A program made the position numbers and the translations under genes. Positions 9,098-19,174 of a stretch of DNA of 64,000 nt are shown here, one piece after another. Position 1 is the first letter of the stretch. Every line of letters begins with the position of its first letter. The DNA is taken from the NCBI RefSeq assembly GCF_950100655.1, contig NZ_CATNLY010000023.1:868001-932000 (forward strand), written 5' to 3'. The notes under the pieces are model-generated. The model saw only the letters and a program-made list of their open reading frames with translations, ran no database searches and was not told the DNA's origin. This DNA comes from Pleomorphomonas sp. T1.2MG-36. Lineage in GTDB: Bacteria; Pseudomonadota; Alphaproteobacteria; Rhizobiales; Pleomorphomonadaceae.

Positions 9098-9129
9098 AAA
9101 AAGCCGACACCCCGAAGGATGCCGGCTTT
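9098..9129 (-). terminator. Intrinsic terminator of the MTR-type ABC operon
   Basis: Read on the minus strand: AAAGCCGGCATCC, a TTCG tetraloop, GGGTGTCGGCTTT, then TT. All 13 stem positions pair (two or three as G-T) and the loop is the stable UUCG type, with a run of five T at the end. It lies about 70 bases after the binding-protein gene. Confidence 0.85.
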
Positions 9130-9198
9130 CTGGAGCGGGGTTACCTGGATCGGCACCCCGACGGAGGAGCGGTCCGTTTTCTCACGTTCAAAGATCGA

Positions 9199-10257
9199 TC
9201 AGCGCTTCGGCTCGGGAATCCAGGGCGCCATCGACACGTCGGCCTTGGAGAACTGCGGCAGCTTGGCCGCGAGGTCGTCCATGTTCTTGATGCCCTTCTC
9301 AAGGAGAATCTGCCGGGTGATCAGCGTCGGCGGCACCACCACCTGCGCCCCGGTGTCGACGCCGGCAAGCTGCAGGGCCAGCGTGCGCACGCAGACTTCG
9401 CCAACAACCGCCGAGGATGTGGCTGCCGTGGCCGCCCAGGCGCTCTTGTCCTCGACCATCGCCGAGATGTCCGGCGTCGAGATGTCGGCCGAGTAGATCT
9501 TGATCTTCTCGCTGAGGCCGGCCTCGTCGACTGCGGTCTTGGCACCCTTGGCGAACTCGTCGTAGGGCGCGAAGATGACGGTGATGTCGGGATTGGCGCG
9601 CAGCACCGCCGCCGTCTGGTCGGCGACCGAGTTGGCGATCGGGTTGTTCATGGTGCCCCAGTGCGCCACTTCCTGGATGCCGGGATACTTCTTCTTGAAC
9701 GCCTGCCAGGTCTCGTCGCGACGGTCGAGCGGTGCGATGCCCGGCACGTAGACATAGCCGGCCTTGAAACTCTCACCATTGTCGGCGATGGCCTGCTCAA
9801 GAGCGAGACGGGCGAGTTCGCGGTCGTTCTGCTCGATCTGCGGGATGGCCGGGTTCTCGCAGTTGACGTCGAAGGCGACGACCTTGAAGCCCTCCTCAAC
9901 CGCCTGGGCAGCCGGATCCTTCAGCGTCTCGGTCAGGCCGTGCTGCAGGATGATGCCGTCGACGCCGAGGTTCATCGCCTGCTGCAGCATCTCTGCCTGC
10001 AGCGCCGCATCCTGGCGGGAGTCGAGCACATGCAGGTCGAAGCCGAGCGCCTCTGCCTGACGGGTCACGCCGGCCAGATAGAACTGGAAGAAGTCGCCGG
10101 TGGAAAGATAGCGCACCAGCGCGATCTTCACCTTGCGCTCGCCGACAATGCCGGGGGCGCCGGAAATGCCTTCGGCGAAGGCGGAACGAAGCGGCAGGCC
10201 GCCGGCCACCGTGGCGGTGGCAAGACCGGCAAGAAATGTCCTTCTGTCGATAGTCAT
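9199..10257 (-). CDS. Sugar ABC transporter substrate-binding protein (RbsB-like), probable methylthioribose/deoxyribose uptake
   Basis: 352-residue periplasmic binding protein of the ribose/LsrB (Peripla_BP_4) type. The N-terminus D-R-R-T-F-L-A-G-L followed by a hydrophobic stretch and A-F-A is a twin-arginine-like signal. The ATG at 10257 is chosen because GAGGAG lies just ahead; an in-frame start five codons upstream lacks one. It is the third gene of an ATPase-permease-binding protein operon whose divergent neighbours are mtnK and mtnA, so the likely ligands are 5-methylthioribose and/or 5-deoxyribose. Family is seen; ligand is inferred from context. Confidence 0.85.
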   Translation of the reverse strand: MTIDRRTFLAGLATATVAGGLPLRSAFAEGISGAPGIVGERKVKIALVRYLSTGDFFQFYLAGVTRQAEALGFDLHVLDSRQDAALQAEMLQQAMNLGVDGIILQHGLTETLKDPAAQAVEEGFKVVAFDVNCENPAIPQIEQNDRELARLALEQAIADNGESFKAGYVYVPGIAPLDRRDETWQAFKKKYPGIQEVAHWGTMNNPIANSVADQTAAVLRANPDITVIFAPYDEFAKGAKTAVDEAGLSEKIKIYSADISTPDISAMVEDKSAWAATAATSSAVVGEVCVRTLALQLAGVDTGAQVVVPPTLITRQILLEKGIKNMDDLAAKLPQFSKADVSMAPWIPEPKR

Positions 10258-10357
10258 TTTCTCACTCCTCAAATGACGGTTCCGTTGACCTTGCCGGGGT
10301 GCGCCTCCTCCGCGCGCCGCGGCATACCTCGCGTTTTCCTATTGGGCCGAAGCCGGC

Positions 10358-11410
10358 TCAGCGACGCTGCGAGGAGGCGAAGCCGAAGGTGAAGAGCAGG
10401 GCGAAGACAAGGACGAGGCCCTTGACGAAGTCCTGCGCGTAGTAGGGAGCGTTGAGCATGGTGAGGCCGTTGAGCAGCGTGCCGACGAACAGCGCGCCGA
10501 CAGCGGTGCCGAACACGTTGGGCTTCTTGGCGCCCAGCACGGCGTAGCCGATCAGCGCGGCGGCGACCGAGTCGAGCAGCAGCGACGAGCCGGACGTCAC
10601 GTCGCCACGGCCGACGCGGGCGGCGAGCAGGATGCCGCCGATCGAGGCGAACAGGCCGGAGATCATGTAGGCGGCGATCTTGTAGCGCTCGACCGGCGCA
10701 CCGGCGAGGCGGGTGGCCTTCTCGTTGCCGCCGATGGCGTAGAGCACGCGGCCATAGCGCGAGCGCTCCATGAACACCCACAGGATGATAGCGGCCACGA
10801 CCATGATGATGACCGGCAGCGGGATCAGATCGAACACGCGATAGCGACCGAGTGCCAGAAAGGTGTCGGTGAAGGTGCCGGTCGCCGCCGAACCGTCCGA
10901 CAGCGTCATGCCCTTGGCGATCGAACGACCGCCGGTCGGAATGAGCTGCAAACCGAGTAGCAGGAACATCATGCCGAGCGTCGCCAGAAGATCCGGGATG
11001 CGGCCCTTGACGATCAGGACACCGTTGAGAAAGCCGATGAACACGCCGAGCAGCAGGCAGATCACAACGGCGAGGAAGGTGCCCTGGTTGAGGATCACCA
11101 TCACGTAGCTCGACGCCATCAGCGACATGGCCGCCGTCGAGCCGATGGACAGGTCGAAGCCGGCGATGGCCAGCGTGACGGTGACGCCGAGCGCCAGGAG
11201 CGCCGTGACCGACACCGCCTGCAGGATGGAAAACATGTTGCGGGCGTTGGCGAAGGCCGGCTCGAGACGCCAGAAGACGATGATCATCACGGCCAGGATG
11301 ATCAGGAGGCCGAACTTGATGATGAAGTCCTTGACGGTGAGGGCGGACTTCGTGGCGCCGGCTTGCGCGGCGCCCGCCGGCGCTGCCGGATGGGGAGACT
11401 GGGTGCTCAT
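10358..11410 (-). CDS. Sugar ABC transporter permease (RbsC-like)
   Basis: 350 residues with about eight to ten hydrophobic helices and the BPD_transp_2 hallmark G-F-D-L-S-I-G-S-T-A-A and the cytoplasmic loop containing A-I-G-G-N-E-K-A-T-R-L-A-G. A single permease gene implies a homodimeric channel, as in ribose systems. Start ATG at 11410 with GAAAAG-type ribosome site; 28 bases separate it from the ATPase gene. Part of the putative methylthioribose importer. Confidence 0.87.
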   Translation of the reverse strand: MSTQSPHPAAPAGAAQAGATKSALTVKDFIIKFGLLIILAVMIIVFWRLEPAFANARNMFSILQAVSVTALLALGVTVTLAIAGFDLSIGSTAAMSLMASSYVMVILNQGTFLAVVICLLLGVFIGFLNGVLIVKGRIPDLLATLGMMFLLLGLQLIPTGGRSIAKGMTLSDGSAATGTFTDTFLALGRYRVFDLIPLPVIIMVVAAIILWVFMERSRYGRVLYAIGGNEKATRLAGAPVERYKIAAYMISGLFASIGGILLAARVGRGDVTSGSSLLLDSVAAALIGYAVLGAKKPNVFGTAVGALFVGTLLNGLTMLNAPYYAQDFVKGLVLVFALLFTFGFASSQRR

Positions 11411-11438
11411 GGTGAAAAGCCTTTTGTCTTGCGAAGCG

Positions 11439-12956
11439 TCAGGCGAAGGTTGCGTGGGTGCCGGCACCGCTGATCTCGGCGACCAGGGCATCGAGCGACA
11501 GCCCGTCGATGGAGTGCCCACCGACCACCGAAAAGTCGCGCATCACGATGATCCGGTCGGCGATTTCGGTTGCCTCCTCCAGATCGGCGCAGATGACCAG
11601 CGTCGCCCGTCCGGCGGCCGTCTCGCGCAATCGTCGGCCGATATCCTGCCGGGCACCGATGTCCACGCCCTGGAAGGGCTCGTCGAGAATGAGCAGGCGA
11701 CAGGGCTGGATCAGCCAGCGGCCGAGCACGACCTTCTGCTGGTTGCCGCCCGACAGAGAACCGATCGGCACGTCGATGGAGGCGCACTTGATGGAAAGAT
11801 CGCTGACCTGGCCGACCGCCGCCCGCCGTTCCTGGTCCGGGACGACAAGCGACAGTTTGGAGAAGTGCCGGAGGAAGGGCAGCGTCATGTTGTGCAGCAC
11901 CGAAAACTCGGACACCAACGACGAGTTGCCGCGATCCTCATGCGCCATGAACACGCCCTTGGCGATGGCGTGTTGCGGCGAGGCGGCGCGCAGCGGCTTG
12001 CCGTCGATGGTCACCGAACCGGCGTGAGCGGCGGCCGTCCCGAACAGGCATTCGGCAAGCTCGGTCTTGCCGGCGCCGATCAGCCCCGTCAGCACCACCA
12101 CTTCGCCCTCGCGAAGATCGAGGTCGAAGGGGGCGGACGTCGGCGTGATGGCAAAGTCGCGGATCTCGACCACGGTTCGTCCGCCGGCCACGGCAGCGCG
12201 GGCGCCCTCGCTGACGCGGTGGCCGACCATGGCATGGACGATGCCGTCGAAATCGAGCGGTCGCGCGAACTCGGCGCGGACGCGGCCGTCGCGCATGACG
12301 ACGGCCCGATCGGCGAGGCGACGGATGTCGGACATGCGGTGACTGATGTAGACGATGGCGACGCCGCGTGCCCGAAGATCCTCGATCAGCACGAACAGCC
12401 GGGCCGCCTCCGCTTCCGATAGCGACGACGTCGGCTCGTCCAGGATCAGCACCTTGGGATCGTGCGACAGGGCGCGGGCGATAGCGACGAGCTGCCGTTC
12501 GGCCTGGCCGAGCTCGCTCATGGCCCTGCCGAGCGGCAGATCGAGGCCGAGGATCGCCTGAATCTCGCGTGCCCTTGCCGTGATGGCCGCCCGGCTGAGG
12601 AGCATCGGCCCCTCGGGCCGGCAGATCTCGTCGAGCGCGAGATTCTCGGCGACCGTGAGCTGCTGGACGACGCCGTCGTTGATGATCTGGTGAACGGTAT
12701 GGATGCCGGCGGCGCAAGCCTCGAGCGGCGAACGGAAATCGACCGTCGCGCCATCGATCTCCATCGTGCCGGAATCGGCCGGATGCACGCCGCAGAGAAT
12801 CTTGATCAGCGTCGACTTGCCGGCGCCGTTGGCGCCCATCAACGCCAGCACCTCGCCACGCCGAATGTCGAGATCGACGTCGATGACCGCATGCGTGCTG
12901 CCGAAACGCTTGTTCAGCCCGCGGATGCGGATCACCTCCCTCCCTGGTTCTGTCAT
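11439..12956 (-). CDS. Sugar ABC transporter ATP-binding protein (RbsA-like, tandem NBD)
   Basis: 505 residues with two nucleotide-binding domains. First: Walker A G-A-N-G-A-G-K-S-T, Walker B I-L-D-E-P-T-S-S-L, but a weakened signature (E-L-G-Q-A-E-R-Q). Second: G-L-I-G-A-G-K-T-E, normal signature L-S-G-G-N-Q-Q-K, Walker B I-L-D-E-P. This asymmetry is usual for CUT2-class RbsA proteins. First gene of the importer operon, reading away from mtnK; the shared intergenic region holds an inverted repeat likely bound by the SorC-type regulator at 15779. Confidence 0.88.
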   Translation of the reverse strand: MTEPGREVIRIRGLNKRFGSTHAVIDVDLDIRRGEVLALMGANGAGKSTLIKILCGVHPADSGTMEIDGATVDFRSPLEACAAGIHTVHQIINDGVVQQLTVAENLALDEICRPEGPMLLSRAAITARAREIQAILGLDLPLGRAMSELGQAERQLVAIARALSHDPKVLILDEPTSSLSEAEAARLFVLIEDLRARGVAIVYISHRMSDIRRLADRAVVMRDGRVRAEFARPLDFDGIVHAMVGHRVSEGARAAVAGGRTVVEIRDFAITPTSAPFDLDLREGEVVVLTGLIGAGKTELAECLFGTAAAHAGSVTIDGKPLRAASPQHAIAKGVFMAHEDRGNSSLVSEFSVLHNMTLPFLRHFSKLSLVVPDQERRAAVGQVSDLSIKCASIDVPIGSLSGGNQQKVVLGRWLIQPCRLLILDEPFQGVDIGARQDIGRRLRETAAGRATLVICADLEEATEIADRIIVMRDFSVVGGHSIDGLSLDALVAEISGAGTHATFA

Positions 12957-13030
12957 GCCGAAAACCGCCTCCACGGATGTTTGGCAGGGGGCCTCCTCCA
13001 GACCCGATGGCGGCAACCTAGCCACTGGAA

Positions 13031-13056
13031 TGTCAATTGTCAATCGATCTTGACAA
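13031..13056. promoter_or_regulatory. Putative SorC-type operator between importer operon and mtnK
   Basis: TGTCAATTGTCAATCGATC then TTGACAA: the inner part is a perfect inverted repeat TTGTCAA-TCGATC-TTGACAA (13037-13056), overlapped on the left by a direct repeat of TGTCAAT. The core TGTCAATTGTC recurs (other strand) at 16841 between the regulator and aldolase genes. That recurrence at the locus's two divergent promoters is the reason for calling it an operator. Confidence 0.6.
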
Positions 13057-13161
13057 ATGACTAAAACAGCGACAATTTCTACCTCCAGCAATCTCTGCCA
13101 GCGTGAGGAGCGACGGACTGTCGCGGCAGAGGCTGAGGTAGCGAGGGATGGAGAAGACCCC

Positions 13162-14451
13162 ATGACAGACGTTCGGAGCGCCCGCACCGGCGGCGCCGAT
13201 TATCGGCCGATGACTGAAAGCACGCTGGCGCCCTATCTCGCCGGCTTCAACGACGTCGCGGTCATCCTGGGCGGCACGGCGCGGGACTGGAAGGTCTCTG
13301 AGGTTGGCGACGGCAATCTCAACCTGGTGTTCATCGTGCGCGGGCTGGAAGGAGCGCTGATCGTCAAACAGGCTCTGCCCTACGTGCGCCTCGTCGGCGA
13401 TTCCTGGCCACTGCCGCTCGACCGTTCGTTCTTCGAGAGTCAGGCTTTGATCACGGAGGATGCCGCCGCGCCGGGGCTGGTGCCCAAGGTCATCCTGTTC
13501 GACGCGATGCAGGCGCTGGTGGTGATGGAGTTCCTCACGCCGCATATCATCATGCGCAAGGGACTGATCGATGGCGTCGAGTTCCCGCGTTTCGCGGCGG
13601 CGCTGTCGGAGTTCATGGCGCAGTCGCTGTTCAAGACGTCCGACCTCTACCTGCCGGCGGCCGAGAAGAAGAAGCAGATGGCGGTATTCTGCGCCAACAC
13701 CGAGCTCTGCAGGATCACCGAGGATCTGGTGTTCACCGATCCCTATCGGGCTGCCAAGCTCAACCACTGGACATCGCCTCAACTCGACGACATCGCGCTG
13801 GAGTTCCGCGCCGACGGTCCGCTCAAGGCGGCGGCGCAGGCGATGAAGCTCAAGTTCCTGAGCCACGCCGAAGCGCTGGTGCACGGCGACCTGCATTCCG
13901 GCTCGATCATGGCGACCAGCACCGACGTTCGCATCATCGACCCGGAGTTCGCCTTCTTCGGACCGATGGGTTTCGACGTCGGCGCGCTGATCGGCAACAT
14001 GATCCTCGCCTACCTCAGCCAGATCGGCCACGAGGATGAAAAGGGCGGACGCGACGCCTATCGCGCCTGGATCCTGAAGCAGACCGTCGACGTCTGGAAC
14101 ATGTTCTCGGCCCGCTTCCTCGAACTGTGGTCGACCGAAAGCAAGGGCGATGCGTTTACCGCCGAATTGTTCGCCGATGCGGAAAGCCGGGCGGCCCTTG
14201 CCGAGGAACAGGCGCGCTACATGCGTGCGCTGTTCGAAGACACGCTTGGATTTGCCGGCTGCAAGATGATCCGCCGCATCCTCGGCCTCGCCCACGTTGC
14301 CGATTTTGAGAGCATCGCCGACAAGGACCTCAGAGCGAGCGGCGAACGGCGCGCTCTGCGGCTCGGTCGCGAGCTTGTTGTCAACCGGGCCCGCTTTGCC
14401 AATATCGACGCCGTGGCAGCCGCCGTGGTTGCCGCCGATACCACCCGCTGA
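13162..14451 (+). CDS. mtnK: S-methyl-5-thioribose kinase
   Basis: 429 residues. Phosphorylates methylthioribose (and in DHAP-shunt organisms 5-deoxyribose) at C1. The aminoglycoside-phosphotransferase-like kinase core is clear: ATP-binding G-D-G-N-L-N-L-V-F near residue 50, catalytic loop [10 protein letters not shown] and metal-binding [15 protein letters not shown], both diagnostic for MtnK. Start ATG at 13162 with GGATGGAG upstream; earlier in-frame codons would overlap the operator. Divergent from the importer and followed 107 bases later by mtnA. Regulation probably by the SorC-type protein. Confidence 0.93.
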   Translation: MTDVRSARTGGADYRPMTESTLAPYLAGFNDVAVILGGTARDWKVSEVGDGNLNLVFIVRGLEGALIVKQALPYVRLVGDSWPLPLDRSFFESQALITEDAAAPGLVPKVILFDAMQALVVMEFLTPHIIMRKGLIDGVEFPRFAAALSEFMAQSLFKTSDLYLPAAEKKKQMAVFCANTELCRITEDLVFTDPYRAAKLNHWTSPQLDDIALEFRADGPLKAAAQAMKLKFLSHAEALVHGDLHSGSIMATSTDVRIIDPEFAFFGPMGFDVGALIGNMILAYLSQIGHEDEKGGRDAYRAWILKQTVDVWNMFSARFLELWSTESKGDAFTAELFADAESRAALAEEQARYMRALFEDTLGFAGCKMIRRILGLAHVADFESIADKDLRASGERRALRLGRELVVNRARFANIDAVAAAVVAADTTR

Positions 14452-14484
14452 CGGCCATCCGGCCCGACTCGAACAAACTCCCAG

Positions 14485-14503
14485 GGGCGGCCTTGTGCCG
14501 CCC
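14485..14503 (+). other. Stem-loop between mtnK and mtnA
   Basis: GGGCGGC-CTTGT-GCCGCCC, a perfect 7-base-pair stem with no T run, 34 bases after mtnK. It may shape relative expression of the two genes; no function can be shown from sequence. Confidence 0.4.
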
Positions 14504-14558
14504 GCCACCCACAAACTGCCAGCGCATCATGGCGCTCGGCGGCGACCGGAGGCCTTTC

Positions 14559-15659
<1,101 letters not shown>

Positions 15660-15665
15660 CAACCC

Positions 15666-15705
15666 GCCCCTGCCCAGCATCGGACACCCGAGCCGGCGCA
15701 GGGGC
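15666..15705. terminator. GC-rich inverted repeat between convergent mtnA and regulator genes
   Basis: GCCCCTGC (15666-15673) and GCAGGGGC (15698-15705) are perfectly complementary, in the gap between the two convergent stop codons. A bidirectional transcript end is plausible; there is no T run. Confidence 0.4.
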
Positions 15706-15778
15706 GCGCGCCGGCTCCCCCCGGCCGGCGCACTTCCGGTTCGCCTTCGACCAGAGACCGTTCGCCCGTCTGGCCGGC

Positions 15779-16798
15779 CTAGAGCCGTCCGAGAATATTG
15801 CGGGCCGTCGGTTCGTCGGTGATCAGGGCGGTGACGTAGCCACCGCGCAACGCGCCGAGAATAGCGTCGGTCTTGTCGGGACCGCCGGCGGCGGCGATGC
15901 GGGTCGGCACGCTGCGGACGTCCTCGAGGGTGATGCCGATCATCCGGTCGTCCATGGTGCCGCGCAGCCAGTTGCCGTCGATGTCGTAGAAGCGGCCGGC
16001 AATGACGCCGACGGCGCCGTTGGAGATGTAGTACTTGCTTTCATCGACCGAGATCAGGCCGGAGGCGAACACCAGGCTGTTGGCCTTCACCGTGCAGACG
16101 CCGAACAGCAGCTTGTTGCAGGAGCGGATGCGGGCGAACTGCTCCTGGATGGTCGGCTCGCGCATCAGCGCATCGCGCAGCGCCGCGTTGGACAAGGCCG
16201 CCGGAGCGTGCAGGTTGATCGACCGGGCATGCAGCCGACGGGCAATGAAGGCGACGCACTCTTCCGCCGTGAAGCCGTCGTAGGCGGACCGCTGACTGCC
16301 GATCACCTGCACGACGCAACTGTCGGGCATGGCCTTTTCCGGCAGGTTTTCGGCCAGCGACAGCACGGTACGACCCCAGGCGACGCCGAGAACGTCGCCG
16401 TTCACCAGGATCTGGTCGAGATACTGGGCGCCGGCCCGGCCGATGCGCTCGCTCGGCGGGCGCACGCCACCGTCGAAGGGAATGACCATGCACTCGGTGA
16501 GGCCGAAAGCCTGCTTGAGCTGTTGGGCGAGGTCGATGGAATTCAGGAGTTCCGGCCGCACCACCACCTTGACGTAATGCAGATCCCGCGCCTGCTGCAG
16601 ATAGTTCACCACCGTCGCCCGCGACACGCCCATCAGGTCGGCGATCTGGCTCTGCGTCATCTCATCGTGATGGTAGAGCCAGGACGCCCACAGGAGCGGA
16701 TCGACGAGGTATTCCCCCGGCCTCGGCAGCGGCGTCCGATTGTCCCCATCGGCCGCCGACCGGTCGGCCTTATCCTTCGTCCTTGAGCGTGGCGCCAT
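15779..16798 (-). CDS. SorC/DeoR-type sugar-binding transcriptional regulator
   Basis: 339 residues. An N-terminal helix-turn-helix (M-T-Q-S-Q-I-A-D-L-M-G-V-S-R-A-T-V-V-N-Y, residues about 47-66) precedes a SorC-type effector domain that binds sugar phosphates, with typical G-V-A-W-G-R-T-V. The ATG at 16798 follows GGAAAG. Located inside the mtn locus and divergent from the aldolase, it most probably senses a pathway sugar phosphate (methylthioribose-1-P or methylthioribulose-1-P, by analogy) and controls both divergent promoters through the TGTCAATTGTC motif. Effector is inference. Confidence 0.85.
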   Translation of the reverse strand: MAPRSRTKDKADRSAADGDNRTPLPRPGEYLVDPLLWASWLYHHDEMTQSQIADLMGVSRATVVNYLQQARDLHYVKVVVRPELLNSIDLAQQLKQAFGLTECMVIPFDGGVRPPSERIGRAGAQYLDQILVNGDVLGVAWGRTVLSLAENLPEKAMPDSCVVQVIGSQRSAYDGFTAEECVAFIARRLHARSINLHAPAALSNAALRDALMREPTIQEQFARIRSCNKLLFGVCTVKANSLVFASGLISVDESKYYISNGAVGVIAGRFYDIDGNWLRGTMDDRMIGITLEDVRSVPTRIAAAGGPDKTDAILGALRGGYVTALITDEPTARNILGRL

Positions 16799-16837
16799 GA
16801 TCTTTCCAATCCCATCGCCCGAAGCGCATCGCCCCGG

Positions 16838-16864
16838 ATCGACAATTGACAATCTGAGTTAACA
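16838..16864. promoter_or_regulatory. Putative SorC-type operator between regulator and aldolase genes
   Basis: GATCGACAATTGACAATC; its complement contains TGTCAATTGTC, the same 11-base core as at 13031-13041. It lies 40 bases before the regulator start and about 80 before the aldolase start, so it could serve both. Confidence 0.55.
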
Positions 16865-16942
16865 TAAGCACCTACCCGCGCCAAGTGCCATTGCTCGTCT
16901 TACGTGTCCAACACGCCCTTCGCCCCTCACGAGGACCCCAGA

Positions 16943-17653
16943 ATGCCCGCCAGCCTTTCCGCCCTCTCCCATCTCGCCCTCCGGACGGAGATTATCGCCA
17001 CCTGCCGCGAAATGAACGCCTCGGGCGTCAACCAGGGCACCTCGGGCAATGTCAGCGTCCGCGTCGGCAAGGATCGCTTTCTGGTGACGCCCACCGGCAT
17101 CCCCTATGCCGGCATGACCGAAGACCAGATCGTCGAGATGACGTTCGACGGGACCTACTACGGTCCCTGCCGGCCGACCAGCGAGTGGCGCTTCCACCGG
17201 GATATTCTGCTCCATCGGCAGGACATCGACACGGTGATCCACACGCATTCCATGTTTTCGACGGTCATGTCCTGCCTGCGGCGCGACATTCCGGCCGTCC
17301 ACTACATGGTGGCCGCAGCCGGTGGCGAGAACATCCGCTGCGCCGACTATGCCACCTTCGGCTCGCAGGCGCTCTCCAACCACGCCCTGAAGGCGCTGGA
17401 GGGCCGCCTCGCCTGTCTGCTCGCCAACCACGGATTGATCGTGCTCGGCGCCAATCTCAAGAAGGCCTATTCGCTGCTGGTCGAGGTGGAGACCATCGCC
17501 GCCCAATACTGGCGGACGCTCGCCGTCGGCACGCCGATGATCCTCGACAGCGCCGAAATGCAGAACGTATTCGCGATGTTCAAGGTCTACGGCCGGCAGG
17601 ACGTGGCAGACACCGACCTCCGCTGCGGCGGTCCGGTGGCGCCTGCCGCCTGA
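16943..17653 (+). CDS. Class II (zinc) aldolase, probable methylthioribulose/deoxyribulose-1-phosphate aldolase (Ald2-like)
   Basis: 236 residues of the class II aldolase/adducin family. Expected metal and catalytic residues are present: Glu81 in S-E-W-R-F-H, His100 and His102 in V-I-H-T-H-S, and His163 in A-N-H-G-L. Start at 16943 has GAGGA nine bases ahead; a GTG 13 codons upstream lacks a ribosome site. In the DHAP shunt Ald2 splits 5-methylthioribulose-1-P or 5-deoxyribulose-1-P to dihydroxyacetone phosphate plus (methylthio)acetaldehyde or acetaldehyde. Placement beside mtnK and mtnA makes this role likely; a fuculose-phosphate or MtnB-like dehydratase role is the alternative. Confidence 0.82.
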   Translation: MPASLSALSHLALRTEIIATCREMNASGVNQGTSGNVSVRVGKDRFLVTPTGIPYAGMTEDQIVEMTFDGTYYGPCRPTSEWRFHRDILLHRQDIDTVIHTHSMFSTVMSCLRRDIPAVHYMVAAAGGENIRCADYATFGSQALSNHALKALEGRLACLLANHGLIVLGANLKKAYSLLVEVETIAAQYWRTLAVGTPMILDSAEMQNVFAMFKVYGRQDVADTDLRCGGPVAPAA

Positions 17654-17666
17654 ATCCGTAGACGGA

Positions 17667-18629
17667 TCAGACCGGCGTCGCGTGGATCTCGACGCCGGGA
17701 AGGGTGAACCGCGACAGTTCGTCCGCCGTCATCAGCACGGCCGCCGTCGACAGGGCGTCGGCGAGCGCGGCATCCGATGCCACGACGCTGACGGCCGAGA
17801 AGGCGGACACAACCGCGCCCTTCCGGGGGTGCAGGATATGACCGATGCGGCCGCCGGCATCGAGAACGGTGCCGGCCATCATCGAGGTGGCAACGGCTCG
17901 ATCCCGGACGCGAAGCGTTGCCGCCAGCGCATCGCTATCCGGACGGGCAGCGAGACCGACTTTCCAACCGGCACCGTCGCGGCCGCCGCCAAGCGCCCTG
18001 ATCTCGCCGATGTCGAGCAGCACGTTGTCGAAGCCGCGCGCCTTCAGAAGATCGGCGACGCGGTCGGTGACGTAACCCTGGGCGATGCCGTTGAGCGTCA
18101 TCGCCATGCCCGGACGGGAAAAGCGCACAGCATCCTCATCGAAGGCCACCTGATCGAAGCCGACCAGCACCAGCCGATCGGCAAGCTCCGGCGCAGGCAG
18201 CCCATCGCTCCTCCCACCGGCGTAATGGGCAGCGTAGGCGGCAAACAGCGGCTGAACCGTAGGATCGAACAATCCCTCGGTTTGCCGATGTGTGCTCCGC
18301 GCCAATGCCAGCAGACGAAGAAAATCGGCTTCCGGGGCATCGAGGCGGCCGCTGGCGTTCAGGCGGGACAAGGCACTGTCGGCGCGATAGAGGCTGAAGA
18401 GTCCCTCAAGGCGAGATATCTCCTGCTCCACCGCCGCGAAGGTGGCTTCGGCGAGCGCCGTATCCGCACCGATGAGCTCGATCGTGGCATGGGCACCAAG
18501 TGCCGAGCCGGACCAGCGGCGAACAGGCGCCGCGGCGAAAGCCACCGGAACGAAAGCCGTCGCCGCAAGCGTGGCTCCGATGCGGATGAAGCGGCGCCGG
18601 CCAATCGGGCGGGCGAGGAGATCTGCCAT
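17667..18629 (-). CDS. nosX: FAD:protein FMN transferase of the nos cluster (NosX/ApbE)
   Basis: 320 residues with a twin-arginine N-terminus (G-R-R-R-F-I-R-I-G). ApbE-type flavin transferase; contains the family motifs near G-L-F-D-P-T-V and the I-A-Q-G-Y-V-T-D block plus a D-I-G-E-I segment. NosX covalently attaches FMN to the periplasmic domain of NosR. The start at 18629 is chosen because TGAGG sits six bases ahead, inside the nosL stop. Last gene of nosRZDFYLX, convergent with the aldolase gene and only 13 bases from it. Confidence 0.9.
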   Translation of the reverse strand: MADLLARPIGRRRFIRIGATLAATAFVPVAFAAAPVRRWSGSALGAHATIELIGADTALAEATFAAVEQEISRLEGLFSLYRADSALSRLNASGRLDAPEADFLRLLALARSTHRQTEGLFDPTVQPLFAAYAAHYAGGRSDGLPAPELADRLVLVGFDQVAFDEDAVRFSRPGMAMTLNGIAQGYVTDRVADLLKARGFDNVLLDIGEIRALGGGRDGAGWKVGLAARPDSDALAATLRVRDRAVATSMMAGTVLDAGGRIGHILHPRKGAVVSAFSAVSVVASDAALADALSTAAVLMTADELSRFTLPGVEIHATPV

Positions 18630-18637
18630 GACGAGCC

Positions 18638-19174
18638 TCACATCTGCATGTCGGAGTGATCGGGAGCGGCATTCGCCGGGCCGAGGTACTTGTCCGGGAT
18701 GTCCGCCAGCTTGACGACCGCGCCCCCCTCGCGTGCCACGAAATCGTCGGCCGCTTTCTGACTGCCAAAGGGGATTGCCTCGGGCATGCCCATGGCGCCG
18801 GCCTGCCGGCTGCCGATGACGAACATCGCCGCGTCGGCGTCGATCCAGTTGTCACGGCCGGGTTCGGCCCAGCTCGGCGCCTTCTCCATGTCGGAGACGT
18901 AGACGGCGGTCACGTCGCCACGCTTCTCGCCGCCGCGCAAATAGGTGACGGCGTCGCTCACCTGCGAGAACCACAGGGGCTGCTCCTGTCCCTTCTCGTG
19001 GATCTGCGCCTTGGGGCCACCGTGGTCGGCAAGATACATCTGGCAGTAGTAGCCGAGCGCCTCGTCGGTCATGGATATGGCGGCAGGCTTGACCGCCGCG
19101 TCCTCTTTGCAGGCGGCGAGCGGCAGAGCCAGAGCGGCGGAGAGAACCAGAGCGGAAAGAAGACGGTTGGTCAT
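18638..19174 (-). CDS. nosL: NosL copper chaperone lipoprotein
   Basis: 178 residues. Lipoprotein signal with lipobox L-A-A-C at about residue 22, followed by a NosL domain (Y-C-Q-M near residue 43 is the conserved Cys-x-Met copper motif). NosL delivers Cu(I) for the NosZ CuZ site on the periplasmic face. Its ATG overlaps the nosY stop by four bases. Confidence 0.93.
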   Translation of the reverse strand: MTNRLLSALVLSAALALPLAACKEDAAVKPAAISMTDEALGYYCQMYLADHGGPKAQIHEKGQEQPLWFSQVSDAVTYLRGGEKRGDVTAVYVSDMEKAPSWAEPGRDNWIDADAAMFVIGSRQAGAMGMPEAIPFGSQKAADDFVAREGGAVVKLADIPDKYLGPANAAPDHSDMQM

